Part shown: positions 1 to 8,018 of the stretch, in pieces
How positions within the stretch are numbered: position 1 is the first letter of the stretch
Layout: every line of letters starts with the position of its first letter
DNA from: Discostella pseudostelligera
Lineage: Eukaryota > Bacillariophyta > Thalassiosirophyceae > Thalassiosirales > Thalassiosiraceae
Direction of reading: 5' to 3'
DNA length: 20,041 bases
NCBI GenBank assembly: GCA_036940085.1
Contig: JALLBK010000395.1
Span: 1-20,041, forward strand
Program-made: the position numbers and the translations under genes
Notes under the pieces: model-generated
Databases searched by the model: none
What the model was told of the DNA's origin: nothing
The model's input: only the letters and a program-made list of their open reading frames with translations

Positions 1-33
1 GAAGGAGTGCAATTAATGTTTAAATGACAGGTA

Positions 34-279
34 TTAATCTACATTTGTGAATACATAATTACAGAGCTCATCAAAACTTTTTGATAGAACCATAGAGAGA
101 GAACAGAGAGGATGCCAACGGCTCGATTTGCTGGTGAATGGTAAGTAGATATTTGTTGAAGTACCACGAGTGTACCACGAGTGCCCAGAGGATGTTGGGT
201 AGTGGAGGATGGATAAGCTTGGGCCATAGTCATGGTCAAGGTCAAAGATGTTCAAGCTATGGTGGTCTTTGTCTGCCAT
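34..279 (-). CDS. uncertain small ORF of 81 codons
   Basis: An ATG-initiated reading frame (MADKDHHSLNIFDLDHDYG at the N-terminus) runs to a stop near the left edge. I recognise no domain. A second, overlapping minus-strand frame (39-245) has a hydrophobic stretch around AVGILSVLSLWFYQ, so the real gene, if any, may be spliced between the two frames. Two copies of CACTCGTGGTA lie in the middle. An E2F-like ATGGCGCCAAAA lies 61 bp upstream of the ATG, which is the only contextual support. It could equally be noncoding. Confidence 0.25.
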   Translation of the reverse strand: MADKDHHSLNIFDLDHDYGPSLSILHYPTSSGHSWYTRGTSTNIYLPFTSKSSRWHPLCSLSMVLSKSFDELCNYVFTNVD

Positions 280-813
280 GGTGATAGGCTGATGGAGGTG
301 TCTTGATTTTTGTGTGTGCGAAAGAGAAGCTTCTTGAAAATGGCGCCAAAAAAAATTCCATCAAAGAAAGACCCATTCAAATTAGATTTCTCGAATTCAA
401 ATCACTTCAAATAAAAGTCTAAAGAGGAATTCAATTAAATATTTCTTTATGTCTCTTTTCCGCCGAATATTCAACGGTTGAAAAAACTTTCTACGACAAA
501 CATCAACGGTGGAAACAGTAATAGATTTGAGTGATGCCCATTTTCTTCCAAAGCCAATTCAAATGAAAAAGTGAGGGAAAATTCAAATCGAATGCTGTGA
601 TGTTGTCCACCATTATGGTGCTGGTGAACCATGAGATGTTGGAATACATGGCGCGGCAAGAGGTTTGATGATCATCATTTTGGTGCATCTTCCTTGCTAT
701 CGTACTCGGTTCATTGAAAGCGAACTGCGCACGCTGGTGATGAGAGTGTAGTGATATATCAACAGCCGCAGTATCACCAATCAGAAGCCACACCGATACC
801 GATACCGATACCA
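280..813. promoter_or_regulatory. intergenic/promoter region before the secreted protein gene
   Basis: AT-rich and without a convincing gene. It holds ATGGCGCCAAAA (340-351) and CTTTTCCGCCGAA (455-467), which resemble E2F/DP sites. It has four exact copies of ATTCAAAT (375-382, 395-402, 557-564, 581-588) plus a near copy at 405-412. Two Myb-like CAACGG cores lie at about 473 and 505. Regulatory meaning is inference. Confidence 0.35.
793..812 (+). repeat. hexanucleotide repeat just before the start codon
   Basis: CCGATA/GATACC units repeat about three times immediately upstream of the ATG at 814. In frame they would read as Pro-Ile repeats if translation began further upstream at a non-ATG codon. 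I treat them as 5' UTR because the ATG at 814 opens directly into a signal peptide. Confidence 0.7.
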
Positions 814-2686
814 ATGATGACAATGATAATATCGCCCACCGCCCTTCTAGTCCTCCTCGGGCTCGCCTCCGTCGTCTACGGTGCCACCGCCTCCGACTCT
901 ACCCCCACCGCCGCGCCCGAACGGCCAGTTTGTTCGTGCTCTCCCACGAAATTCACATTCGTGCTCTCACTCGATCAAACATGTGAGAATAATGATATTG
1001 AAGACAATACCGGTGGGATTATTGGCAGCTTTTGCTTTACCGAGACTGATGTCGCATTGCCAGAGTATGTTACTGATGAAGACGGCGAGGAGGATGAAGA
1101 TACTACCGATTCTACAGAGACTGAAAGCATTCGTCGAAAATATCGCACTCGTACCCTTCAGACGGCGTCAACTAATACTACCGATCCAGTCACCGAAATA
1201 GTATCCGTCCAGTTCCTCGAATTCGATACCTCCGGCGACTTAACCGTAATCAATCAAGACGATACATACGCCGATGTTTCCTTAAGCAATACCGACACTC
1301 TCACCTTCTACTCAGCCTCATCCTTCTTGGACCCTGATCTTACCTTGGAGGAACAAATGAGTAGTCCGGCATTGGTACCCGGTGGTGCGTCATTGATATT
1401 GTGGGGCAAGACAGAGAGTGGTGAGATTGTTCGTAATCGATTCTTTTGGATGTATGATACTGAGAATTGTGGCACGGACAATATCCCGATTAAGATGGAT
1501 GATGAAATTGGTTGGGTGTCAGTGGTGAGTACTTTCACTTTGTCGATTTTGTTGGTGGTGATACTTGCGTTTCAATTCAGGTGGAAGTTTGGTCTCGGAG
1601 TGGTTGTGCATATCGAGGCTTGTTGGAATGCTTTGTTGTTTGCTAAGAGAGGAAAGGACAAAGAGAGAGATGTTTCGTTTCAGCTTCGATTGCATAGTGC
1701 AGTAGGAGTACTATTTGCAGATCTGCCATCTTTTGCAATGCATTTCTAACTTCCGCCTTTATCTTCTTCATCGTTTGGAATAATCTCGGTGAAAAAATAC
1801 AACCATGGTATGATCACTGATACACCAAATAATTAAGGCGGAAATATCCAACGCTTGGCCCGAATTCTGTCCTGCGGTGCCCGAGGGGTCACCTACTATC
1901 TCACCTCGGACGAATGAACCAACCATGGTCCCCTCGCATATGCCCACCTCAATGAGCATGTCCATGTCCATGAGCATGAGTATGCCCAAAGAAGAGGCAG
2001 GATGGGGGAGTGATGGATACGATACACCTGCACCTACTGAGGCACCTACTCATTCGCCTGTGGAACAGGCATCCTGGAACGGTGATGGATATGATATGGA
2101 GGAGGAGGATACGGAGACACCCTCTGCCTCACCGGTGGAGTCACCAACTTGTTCACCAACTGTGTCGGAGGCACCGACGGAATCACCCACTGAAGAACCG
2201 ACGGAATCACCCACTCAATCTCCCGAGACGGAAGCACCGACGAAATCACCTACTCGATCGCCCGTGACGCCGGAGGACGAGGACGAGGGTGAGGGCGAGG
2301 GCGAGGGCGAGGACGAGGAGGCCGGGGATGAAGCATGGACTGCCGATGGGTGGACTGGCGATGGAAACGATACGGATGCACCCACCGTGGCACCCACGTC
2401 AAAATCTTCATCGTTAGAAGGATGGGGCGGCAGCAGTGGTATTGATCCCGCCTTTGGATCCAAGACTGCCAAGACACATAAGCCAGATACGGCCAAAAGT
2501 TCCAAGTCCGGTAAGGGATCTAAGAGTGTCGAGGGTAAGACTGGTAAGGAAGACGGATGGGAAGGAGCCTATGGTATGGGCCAACTTACCTCGTATAATG
2601 TCATGAGGAGTAGTGGAAGCATGTCTAGTTCTGGTTTGGCAATGATAACATTGGTGGTGATGAGTGTATTGTTTGCAAGGCAGTGA
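814..2686 (+). CDS. secreted PTS-rich, Lys/Ser-rich wall-type protein, 2 exons
   Basis: Exons are 814-1524 and 1838-2686, giving 519 aa. The intron has a GTGAGT donor and AAG acceptor, and both sides are phase 0. Translation of the junction reads GWVSV-AEISNAWPEFCP. The N-terminus is a clear signal peptide (hydrophobic LLVLLGLASVVYG). Next comes a Cys-containing globular region of about 210 residues (CSCSP, then C's near GSFCFTE and ENCGTDN), inside which R113-T-L115 matches the RXL processing motif known from diatom silica proteins. Exon 2 encodes Ser-Met repeats, Pro-Thr-Ser-Glu repeats of the EAPTESPTEEP type, an acidic Glu-Gly run, a Lys/Ser cluster (TAKSSKSGKGSKS, about residue 455) and five Trp-centred GDGY-like motifs. 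The tail (SSSGLAMITLVVMSVLFARQ) resembles a GPI-attachment signal. It is likely a cell-surface or frustule-associated protein. Family membership is unproven. The first of three nearby ATGs was chosen. Confidence 0.75.
1952..1984 (+). repeat. Met-Ser coding repeat
   Basis: Six ATG codons alternate with AGC, TCC or AGT, encoding a Met-Ser run at the start of exon 2's low-complexity region. The mixed serine codons suggest selection on the protein sequence rather than simple slippage. Confidence 0.8.
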
Positions 2687-3069
2687 AGTTTTTGCACGTA
2701 AAATTCAGGGGTACACGAGTTCGCGCGTCCCATCTATTCACTTAGGGTGGGATGAGCAATGAGCAGTGAGACTGAGGACGAGGACAACGGGGTCAAGTAG
2801 GAAGTTAAGGAGTTGTTTCTTTGCACTTTTATTACGTGAGGAAGAAGTAGATTGCTTAACTATATTTATTGTTTATATATATTCGTGCAAATATGCATTG
2901 CTGTGATTTGGAAACAGAGTGATGGTTTTATTGGGTTCTCTCAAATTAATTAACGTAACTCTACTCGGTTGATCACTTCGACCCATACAGCAATTCTTCA
3001 TTGCATCACTCCATTGACGTGTGTTGTTGACCTGCATTATTTTGCCATGATGTCATCAGTGTGCTTGTT
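2687..3069. other. 3' intergenic region between convergent genes
   Basis: This is the shared downstream region of the secreted-protein gene and the first PHPT1-like gene. It is AT-rich near 2860-2890 (TATATTTATTGTTTATATAT). No gene, repeat or RNA is seen. Confidence 0.5.
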
Positions 3070-3819
3070 TTAATAGCCATCATTCGACCTGCAGAGTGAG
3101 AGACGACAAAATTCGTCGGCATAATAGTTGTTGGTAAACTTGCATTCCAAACAAAAGACTTATTTGAACCGAAAAGACACTTACCATGAAACGTCATACC
3201 CTCGGTAATTCACACTCTGTTCGACTACCTCCTTGGCTACTGCATGATCCGCCTTACCAAATCCATAACTATATCCAAATATGTGTATCTTCTTCTCACT
3301 GTCATTTCGGAGAATTCGTCCCCCACCTGCCACCCGAATACTTCTATATCCATTACTTTCTAGTTGCGGCACAATCTCTTCGGCAACATTAACATGATAT
3401 TTTGCATTCCGTCGCGAGTAGACGAAGGTGCGTGGAAGATTTGATGATGATGTGGCCGTGATGAGTACATACTTGTGTGCGCCCTCATCGATGGACACAG
3501 CAGGTAGAATCATATCATTATCGATGGAATCATCATTACCGTCGGTATTGCTTCCATTAGCAACTAGTCTTTGCTCGTTGTCGTTCAACTTGGACAGCCG
3601 AGCTTGAAGACTGGCGGCATTTTGCAAATCTTGAGCATGCGTAGTGTGTTGTTCTGTGTCGTTGTTATTGCTCATCATCCGTTGTTGAGACGAATCTTTG
3701 CCTATTATTCTCCGATGATGGTGTACAATTGTTGCACTAGAAAAGCGATGGTGGTGTACTATTTGATGACTGGCGTGTCGTTTGATCGTCAGAAAACAAC
3801 AGACAAGTTTAGTGATCAT
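3070..3819 (-). CDS. PHPT1: PHPT1/janus-family phosphohistidine phosphatase, paralogue 1
   Basis: Exons are 3819-3185 and 3088-3070 (minus), 217 aa, with a 96-bp intron (GTAAGT...GCAG). The conserved domain starts near residue 107 (VSIDEGAHKYVLI). It holds the histidine matching catalytic His53 of human PHPT1 (AKYHVN, H142), the GGGRI loop, KKIHIFGYSYGFG and a C-terminal WSNDGY. Human PHPT1 ends in WANDGY, which is what revealed the 19-nt last exon. The family removes phosphate from phosphohistidine in small soluble proteins. The roughly 106-residue N-terminal extension begins MITKLVCCFLTIKRHASHQI, is basic and His-rich, and could be a mitochondrial presequence. Alternatively translation begins at the internal MM (residues 48-49). 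The codon at 3882 that extends the frame is TTG, so it was not used. Divergent from the region at 4035. Confidence 0.9.
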
Positions 3820-4034
3820 ATTGTGATGATTGAACGTTGTTGGATGTGGGTGCTGGTGGCTGGTGGTGAGGTGATTTGGCAAAACACAAAAGTTGAGGAA
3901 ATAAGCAATATTTGGTACATGGATACCGTGGAAAAACTCGCCAACATGGCTCTACTTTCGTGTCTCTACGTAGAGAGGAGGAAGAGAAAATCTACCGCCC
4001 CGTCAAACTTCAACCTTCACCATGGCCATGGCGG
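3820..4034. promoter_or_regulatory. divergent intergenic region
   Basis: Separates PHPT1 paralogue 1 (minus) from the coding-like stretch beginning at 4035 (plus), so it probably holds the paralogue's promoter. No E2F-like cluster or TTCAACTTGAA palindrome is seen here, unlike the other two PHPT1 upstream regions. No other motif stands out. Confidence 0.3.
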
Positions 4035-5034
4035 ATGGCGGCCACTTCTTCCTTCAGCCCCATTCGCCCCCTCCGGCAATCCGACTTCACCAAGCCAGCC
4101 CTTGTTTCCGCCGATCTATTGGCACTCGTCACCGCCATTTCATTATTGCCTCCTCCTTCGAAATTTCTAACGTTCTTCATTGCGGCAGTGGCGGTCCATC
4201 ATTAATCGTGACTTGTTGCCGCGGGATACTGCAGCTACAGTTTCAGATGTCAGTGCTGTGAAGTTCGCCGCGAATAGCATTGCCCCCCGCCCCGTTCGTA
4301 GATGTGTGCAATTTAGTCGACCGCATCGTCCGTGCGGATTGTCCCGTCGATGTGATAGGATATGGTTCGTAGACGCCGCTGCTTACGCGACTATCAATTC
4401 ATCCACCACCACCACCGACAATCAATACAACAACATGTTCAGTAATACACAATCCATATAAATTGAGGACGGATCGACGAAAATGAAAGCATCAAGCGAA
4501 TGAAGAATGAAATTCAACAACAAAGGTGTTACCAGTACAGTGGCGGAGCAGCGACATCGGTGCATACGGGTCAAACAATGCATAATGCAAACCACCTGCA
4601 TGCTGTGCATCCATATAGAAATAAATGATATTATCGATCTTATCCACCATTCAAACAACTTCAACGATGGGGAGAGATGCATGAGGCGTTGACACTTGCG
4701 CTGGAGATTACTGCCACATCATAACATTCGTCGGGTGTTGGCCGCACCACCTAATTATCGTCGCGAGATGGACAAGATCAAGAGTCAGGAGGAGGTGACG
4801 GCATTGGAAAGCCAGAGAGCTGACAGCAGGAGCGCTATCCAACAATCAGCACGAGGGAATGGGGTAAACAACAAATCAGATGATGATCAAATGCAACCAT
4901 TAAGGGGCAATATCCACTGGAGGAGAGAGAACGACGACAACGACCTACATGCTCGTTATGGTACTATCTACTCCTATTCACATCTTGTGAGAGTGGCCCG
5001 ACAAAATGTACGGGGACATCATGAAATGTTTTAA
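4035..5034 (+). pseudogene. frame-broken coding-like region, unknown family
   Basis: A plausible start (MAATSSFSPIRPLRQSD) opens a frame with a hydrophobic segment (SADLLALVTAISLLPPP) that stops at 4205. Coding-like text then continues in other frames: SIINRDLLPRDTAATVSDVS, CNLVDRIVRADCPVDVIGYG (stop at 4375), DENESIKRMKNEIQQQ to a TGA near 4625, RWGEMHEALTLALEITA, and finally HHNIRRVLAAPPNYRREMDK to a stop at 5034. I could not join these with convincing introns. A C-rich run near 4282-4294 could hide an indel. It may be a decayed gene, a gene with unrecognised introns, or a coincidence. No domain is recognised. Confidence 0.35.
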
Positions 5035-5173
5035 TTGCTTGATTTGTCCAGCAATACTCCTCAATTGACAATTCTAATCCACATCATCATACGCTCGAGG
5101 CTCTGGGAGAACTGTCATTAACTACCTTCCGCCTTTGCCACTACAACCCGAACTCCAAAACCACAATGCTCTT

Positions 5174-5798
5174 CTAATATCCATCATCTGACCTGAGAAA
5201 AGAGTAGGTTGACGAGAAAGAGGCGATCAACATCAGCAGGTGAAATCAAATGAATATTGGAACCATGATGTTGCTCTTACCATGTTACTTCATACTCTCT
5301 GTATTTCACACTTTGTTCGACTACCTCCTTCGCCGCTGCATGGTCGGCCATTCCAAATCCATAACTATACCCAAATATATGTATCTTCTTCAGCTTATCA
5401 TCTCGATTTATTCGTCCTCCGCCTGCAACCAGAATATCGGTGTACCCGCGACTTCGAAGCTTTGGTAGTAACTGCAGAACAATATTGACATGATACTGAG
5501 CTTTCTCTCTGGAGCAGACGAATGTTCTCAGAAGTTTCGAAGGCGGTGGTGATGTAGCGGTAATGAGAACGTATTTGAAAGCGCCTTCATCGATAGATAC
5601 AACTGGTATATCGTCGTCCTCATGATCATCCTCACCAACAATAGGAGTCTCTACATTGTTGTCCTTGCAATCGGAAAGCGAAAGGAGGGGAAACTGGTGA
5701 AGATTCTCCGGTGACTCGTTCGTATCATTAGCGGTCGATGGAAAGCCATCCTTTCGCTTGGATTGATTATCTGAATCTGGAGGGTACGTTCCATCCAT
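5174..5798 (-). CDS. PHPT1: PHPT1/janus-family phosphohistidine phosphatase, paralogue 2
   Basis: Exons are 5798-5281 and 5192-5174 (minus), 178 aa, with an 88-bp intron (GTAAGA...TCAG). The ATG at 5798 is a true start (MDGTYPPDSDNQSK). An acidic, low-complexity leader of about 65 residues precedes the domain: VSIDEGAFKYVLI with the lysine matching human Lys21, AQYHVN with the putative catalytic His103, GGGRI, KKIHIFGYSYGFG, and a terminal WSDDGY supplied by the 19-nt second exon. All core residues look intact, so an active phosphohistidine phosphatase is expected. The leader lacks an obvious targeting peptide, so it is probably cytosolic. It is divergent from the lumen-protein gene at 6363, and an E2F-like cluster lies in the shared promoter. 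Confidence 0.91.
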
Positions 5799-6362
5799 TG
5801 TTGGTGAGGAGTGAGGAGTATTATCTAGTTCTTGAGAGGAGTAGATATCTCATTTCTCTGTATTTTTGTGAGATCCTCCCACAACGACACAATGAACAGC
5901 GGGATGGGCTTGAAGCTTATCGCTCGAGATTCAACTTGAAGTTGTCGATTTCGCGCAAAGTAGAGCGAGAGATAATTAGCAAAGAGACATATTTGTCGAT
6001 AATACTTTGGTCATTTAATGAAAACATCATTGATCCACTACTTGAACTTGGCACGCACTTCATCGTCGAAGAAGGTCGAAGATCTGCCAGGTGAATTCTC
6101 GAGACGATGGAACAGCAACTTTCCCGCCAAAACAAACTGCTTCCCGCCTTTTCCGCCATCTTTCCCGCCAATCCTGAAGATCCAATAACCCTCGATCGAC
6201 CTCGACCTCTGACGCATCAATTGTCAATAATTGTCATTTGTCAAATGCAACATTGCTCTATTCTCTATCGGTTCGATCGATGCTCAACCCACCATCTACC
6301 ATACCAGGGGAAAGAATCACTTTCGGCATTATTTTTATGTATCTACTGCCAAAGTCGCAAGC
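5799..6362. promoter_or_regulatory. bidirectional promoter with an E2F-like cluster
   Basis: Lies between PHPT1 paralogue 2 (minus) and the lumen-protein gene (plus). Four E2F/DP-type sites occur within 52 bp: TTTCCCGCCAAAA (6120-6132), TTCCCGCC (6141-6148), TTTTCCGCC (6149-6157) and TTTCCCGCCAA (6161-6171). The palindrome TTCAACTTGAA is at 5930-5940. Binding by E2F/DP factors is inferred from the motif only. Confidence 0.5.
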
Positions 6363-7067
6363 ATGAAGGTCATCGGACATATCTTTCTAGTTGTTCTGGC
6401 TTTGACGGCTTCTGTTTGTACGGCATTTTCATTAAGCGCCAACCATCAGGCCATTTCGCGCCGAGAAATCTTCAACAGGGTGAATAATGCGGCCGTCGCT
6501 ACCGTCGTTCTTTCTGGACCGTCGTCGGCACTCGCTACGAATATTGGCACCCTTCCGCCTATAAATGGCATCTACAGTGATCCCAACCACTTGGATGGAT
6601 ACCGTATTGTTCGCGAGTTGGATAGATCCAATGCGTTGGTAACGTTGCAGGATGAACCTAATGGTCCCATATTCTCGGTTAATGGCAAGATTGTGGGCAC
6701 CACTGTCACGCTCGATTTTTCTGCCAAGGGTGGTCCAAAGGATATCGTCGCCACACTTGTGGGAGATGACAAACTCAAATTTCCCGATGGCAATACTTGG
6801 ACGAAAATTTCAGGAGTAGATGGTGTTTACGCTGACCCAAATCATCCTTCTGGGTACCGTGTCGTGCGAATTGCCAAGGGAGGGGATATTTTCATCACGC
6901 TTCAAGATGAACCAAAGGGTGAAGTTATTGAATTGAAAGGAAAACAGAAGGAAAATGGATCGGTATCAATTGATTTCAGCCCGAAGGGCGGCCCAAACAA
7001 TTTGACCGCGATTGCGAAGGATGGAAAATTGGTCTTCCCAGATGGCAATGCGTGGATAAAAATGTAA
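6363..7067 (+). CDS. two-repeat protein, predicted thylakoid lumen
   Basis: Single exon, 234 aa. The ATG at 6363 was chosen because it opens into a signal peptide; the longer frame from 6231 begins with TTG. The leader appears tripartite. It has an ER signal (VIGHIFLVVLALTASVCTA) with A21|F22, the diatom plastid motif. R33-R34 then precedes a hydrophobic stretch (AAVATVVLSGP), and A56-L-A58 resembles a Tat-type lumen signal. The mature part is two 81-residue repeats (69-149, 154-234), each with the pattern G-(I/V)-Y-x-DPNH-x-x-GYR, TLQDEP, DFS-x-KGGP and FPDGN-x-W. I do not recognise a named family or an enzymatic residue set. A repeat-based lumenal structural or binding protein is one guess. 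A decayed copy of its 3' end lies at 9644-9766. Confidence 0.85.
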   Translation: MKVIGHIFLVVLALTASVCTAFSLSANHQAISRREIFNRVNNAAVATVVLSGPSSALATNIGTLPPINGIYSDPNHLDGYRIVRELDRSNALVTLQDEPNGPIFSVNGKIVGTTVTLDFSAKGGPKDIVATLVGDDKLKFPDGNTWTKISGVDGVYADPNHPSGYRVVRIAKGGDIFITLQDEPKGEVIELKGKQKENGSVSIDFSPKGGPNNLTAIAKDGKLVFPDGNAWIKM

Positions 7068-7550
7068 TCGATGCTGTGTGACGAGGAAAGAACTTATCTA
7101 TCGAACGTTCGCAGTGAGAGCAACTATTGTACTGTGTGTCAAAAGGCGGAATTTCGTTTAGATCTCGAGTCAGTGGCACAGCACAGAAGAAATCTTAATC
7201 GTCGCAGTAATTGATCTACGCTTCATCGCGCTATCTTCCTTCATTAACTATTCGCACTTATTTTACATGTACGTAAAACTATTCAATTCGAACTGTGCGT
7301 CGAAGATACCTTCTCCGCTCCGTCTCTCATTTCATCATTTTCCATTGCCAGATTGATCATCGAAACGGAATGGATACCGCTCCTTACTCGCTGTTCGTTA
7401 TAAGATAGGTAATGAACCTCCTCGAGATCGAGCGTGGCATTGGCTGCGGCGAAGTTGGAGATGGAAGAGGGAACACCCGAAAGTGCGGGCGTAGCGTGCT
7501 GGATATGACAAGGGCCATCGTAAATAGCAACACCACGTGGGTAAATTTTC
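7068..7550. other. intergenic region with an uncertain minus-strand ORF
   Basis: Lies between convergent genes. A minus-strand frame of 105 codons (7600-7283) overlaps the last exon of PHPT1 paralogue 3. It has coding-like composition over its 3' two-thirds (for example LEEVHYLSYNEQRVRSGIHS, then MINLAMENDEMRDG). It has no recognised domain and no paralogue at the equivalent place behind the other two PHPT1 genes. It may be 3' UTR, a remnant, or an unrecognised exon. I do not call it a gene. Confidence 0.25.
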
Positions 7551-8018
7551 CTAATAACCATCATTCGACCTGTAGCGTAATAAGAGATGATCGTCATCAT
7601 CAGAAAAAAGATTGACGAGAGAAAAGAAACTTGAATTATTTCTGTTGATTACATGAATCACTCACCATGTAACGTGGTATTCTCTGAATCTCGCAGTCTG
7701 TTCGACTACCTCCTTTGCCATTGCATGATCAGCCTGGCCGAAGCCATAACTGCATCCGGATATATGTATTTTCTTGTTCTTGTCATCTCGCATTATTCGT
7801 CCTCCGCCTGTAATTTGAATGTCAGTGTAACCTCGTTTTCGAAGCTTTGGTAGTAACTCTATCGCAACATTTACATGATACTGAGCATTCATTCTGGAGT
7901 AGATGAATGTTTTTTGAAGATTCGATGGTGATGGCGAGACGGCGGTGACAACGACGTAATTGAGAGTACCTTCATCGATCGAAACGGTCAGTATATCGTC
8001 GTCATTATCGTATCCCAT
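7551..8018 (-). CDS. PHPT1/janus-family protein, diverged paralogue 3
   Basis: Exons are 8018-7666 and 7569-7551 (minus), 123 aa, with a 96-bp intron (GTGAGT...ACAG). The ATG at 8018 was chosen. The upstream in-frame GTG at 8036 is followed by a stop at 8057-8055, and the resulting length matches human PHPT1 (125 aa). The putative catalytic histidine (AQYHVN, H48), GGGRI and terminal WSNDGY remain. Two positions differ from both neighbours: the Lys21-equivalent is Asn (TLNYVVV rather than FKYVLI or HKYVLI), and KIHIFGYSYGFG has become KIHISGCSYGFG. The reading frame is intact, so it is probably expressed, with altered or reduced activity as an inference. It lacks the long N-terminal extensions of the other two copies. 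Confidence 0.87.

Noticed and set aside
1525..1749. Membrane-spanning C-terminus of the first gene as the main product
   Set aside because: The strong GTGAGT donor and phase-matched acceptor at 1837 join exon 1 to the PTS-rich exon 2 with a sensible Cys-containing junction. The hydrophobic stretch is more likely intronic.
2046..2505. Open frames antisense to the PTS-rich exon
   Set aside because: They arise from the repetitive codon composition of exon 2 (Ser/Pro-rich mirror frames) and have no independent support.
3181..3882. PHPT1-1 start at 3882 and protein ending at Trp
   Set aside because: The codon at 3882 is TTG on the minus strand, and the apparent stop lies within a splice donor. 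A spliced model with the ATG at 3819 fits the family.
6231..6362. Upstream extension of the lumen-protein frame
   Set aside because: It begins at TTG, and the ATG at 6363 starts directly with a signal peptide. The added 44 residues would mask the targeting signal.
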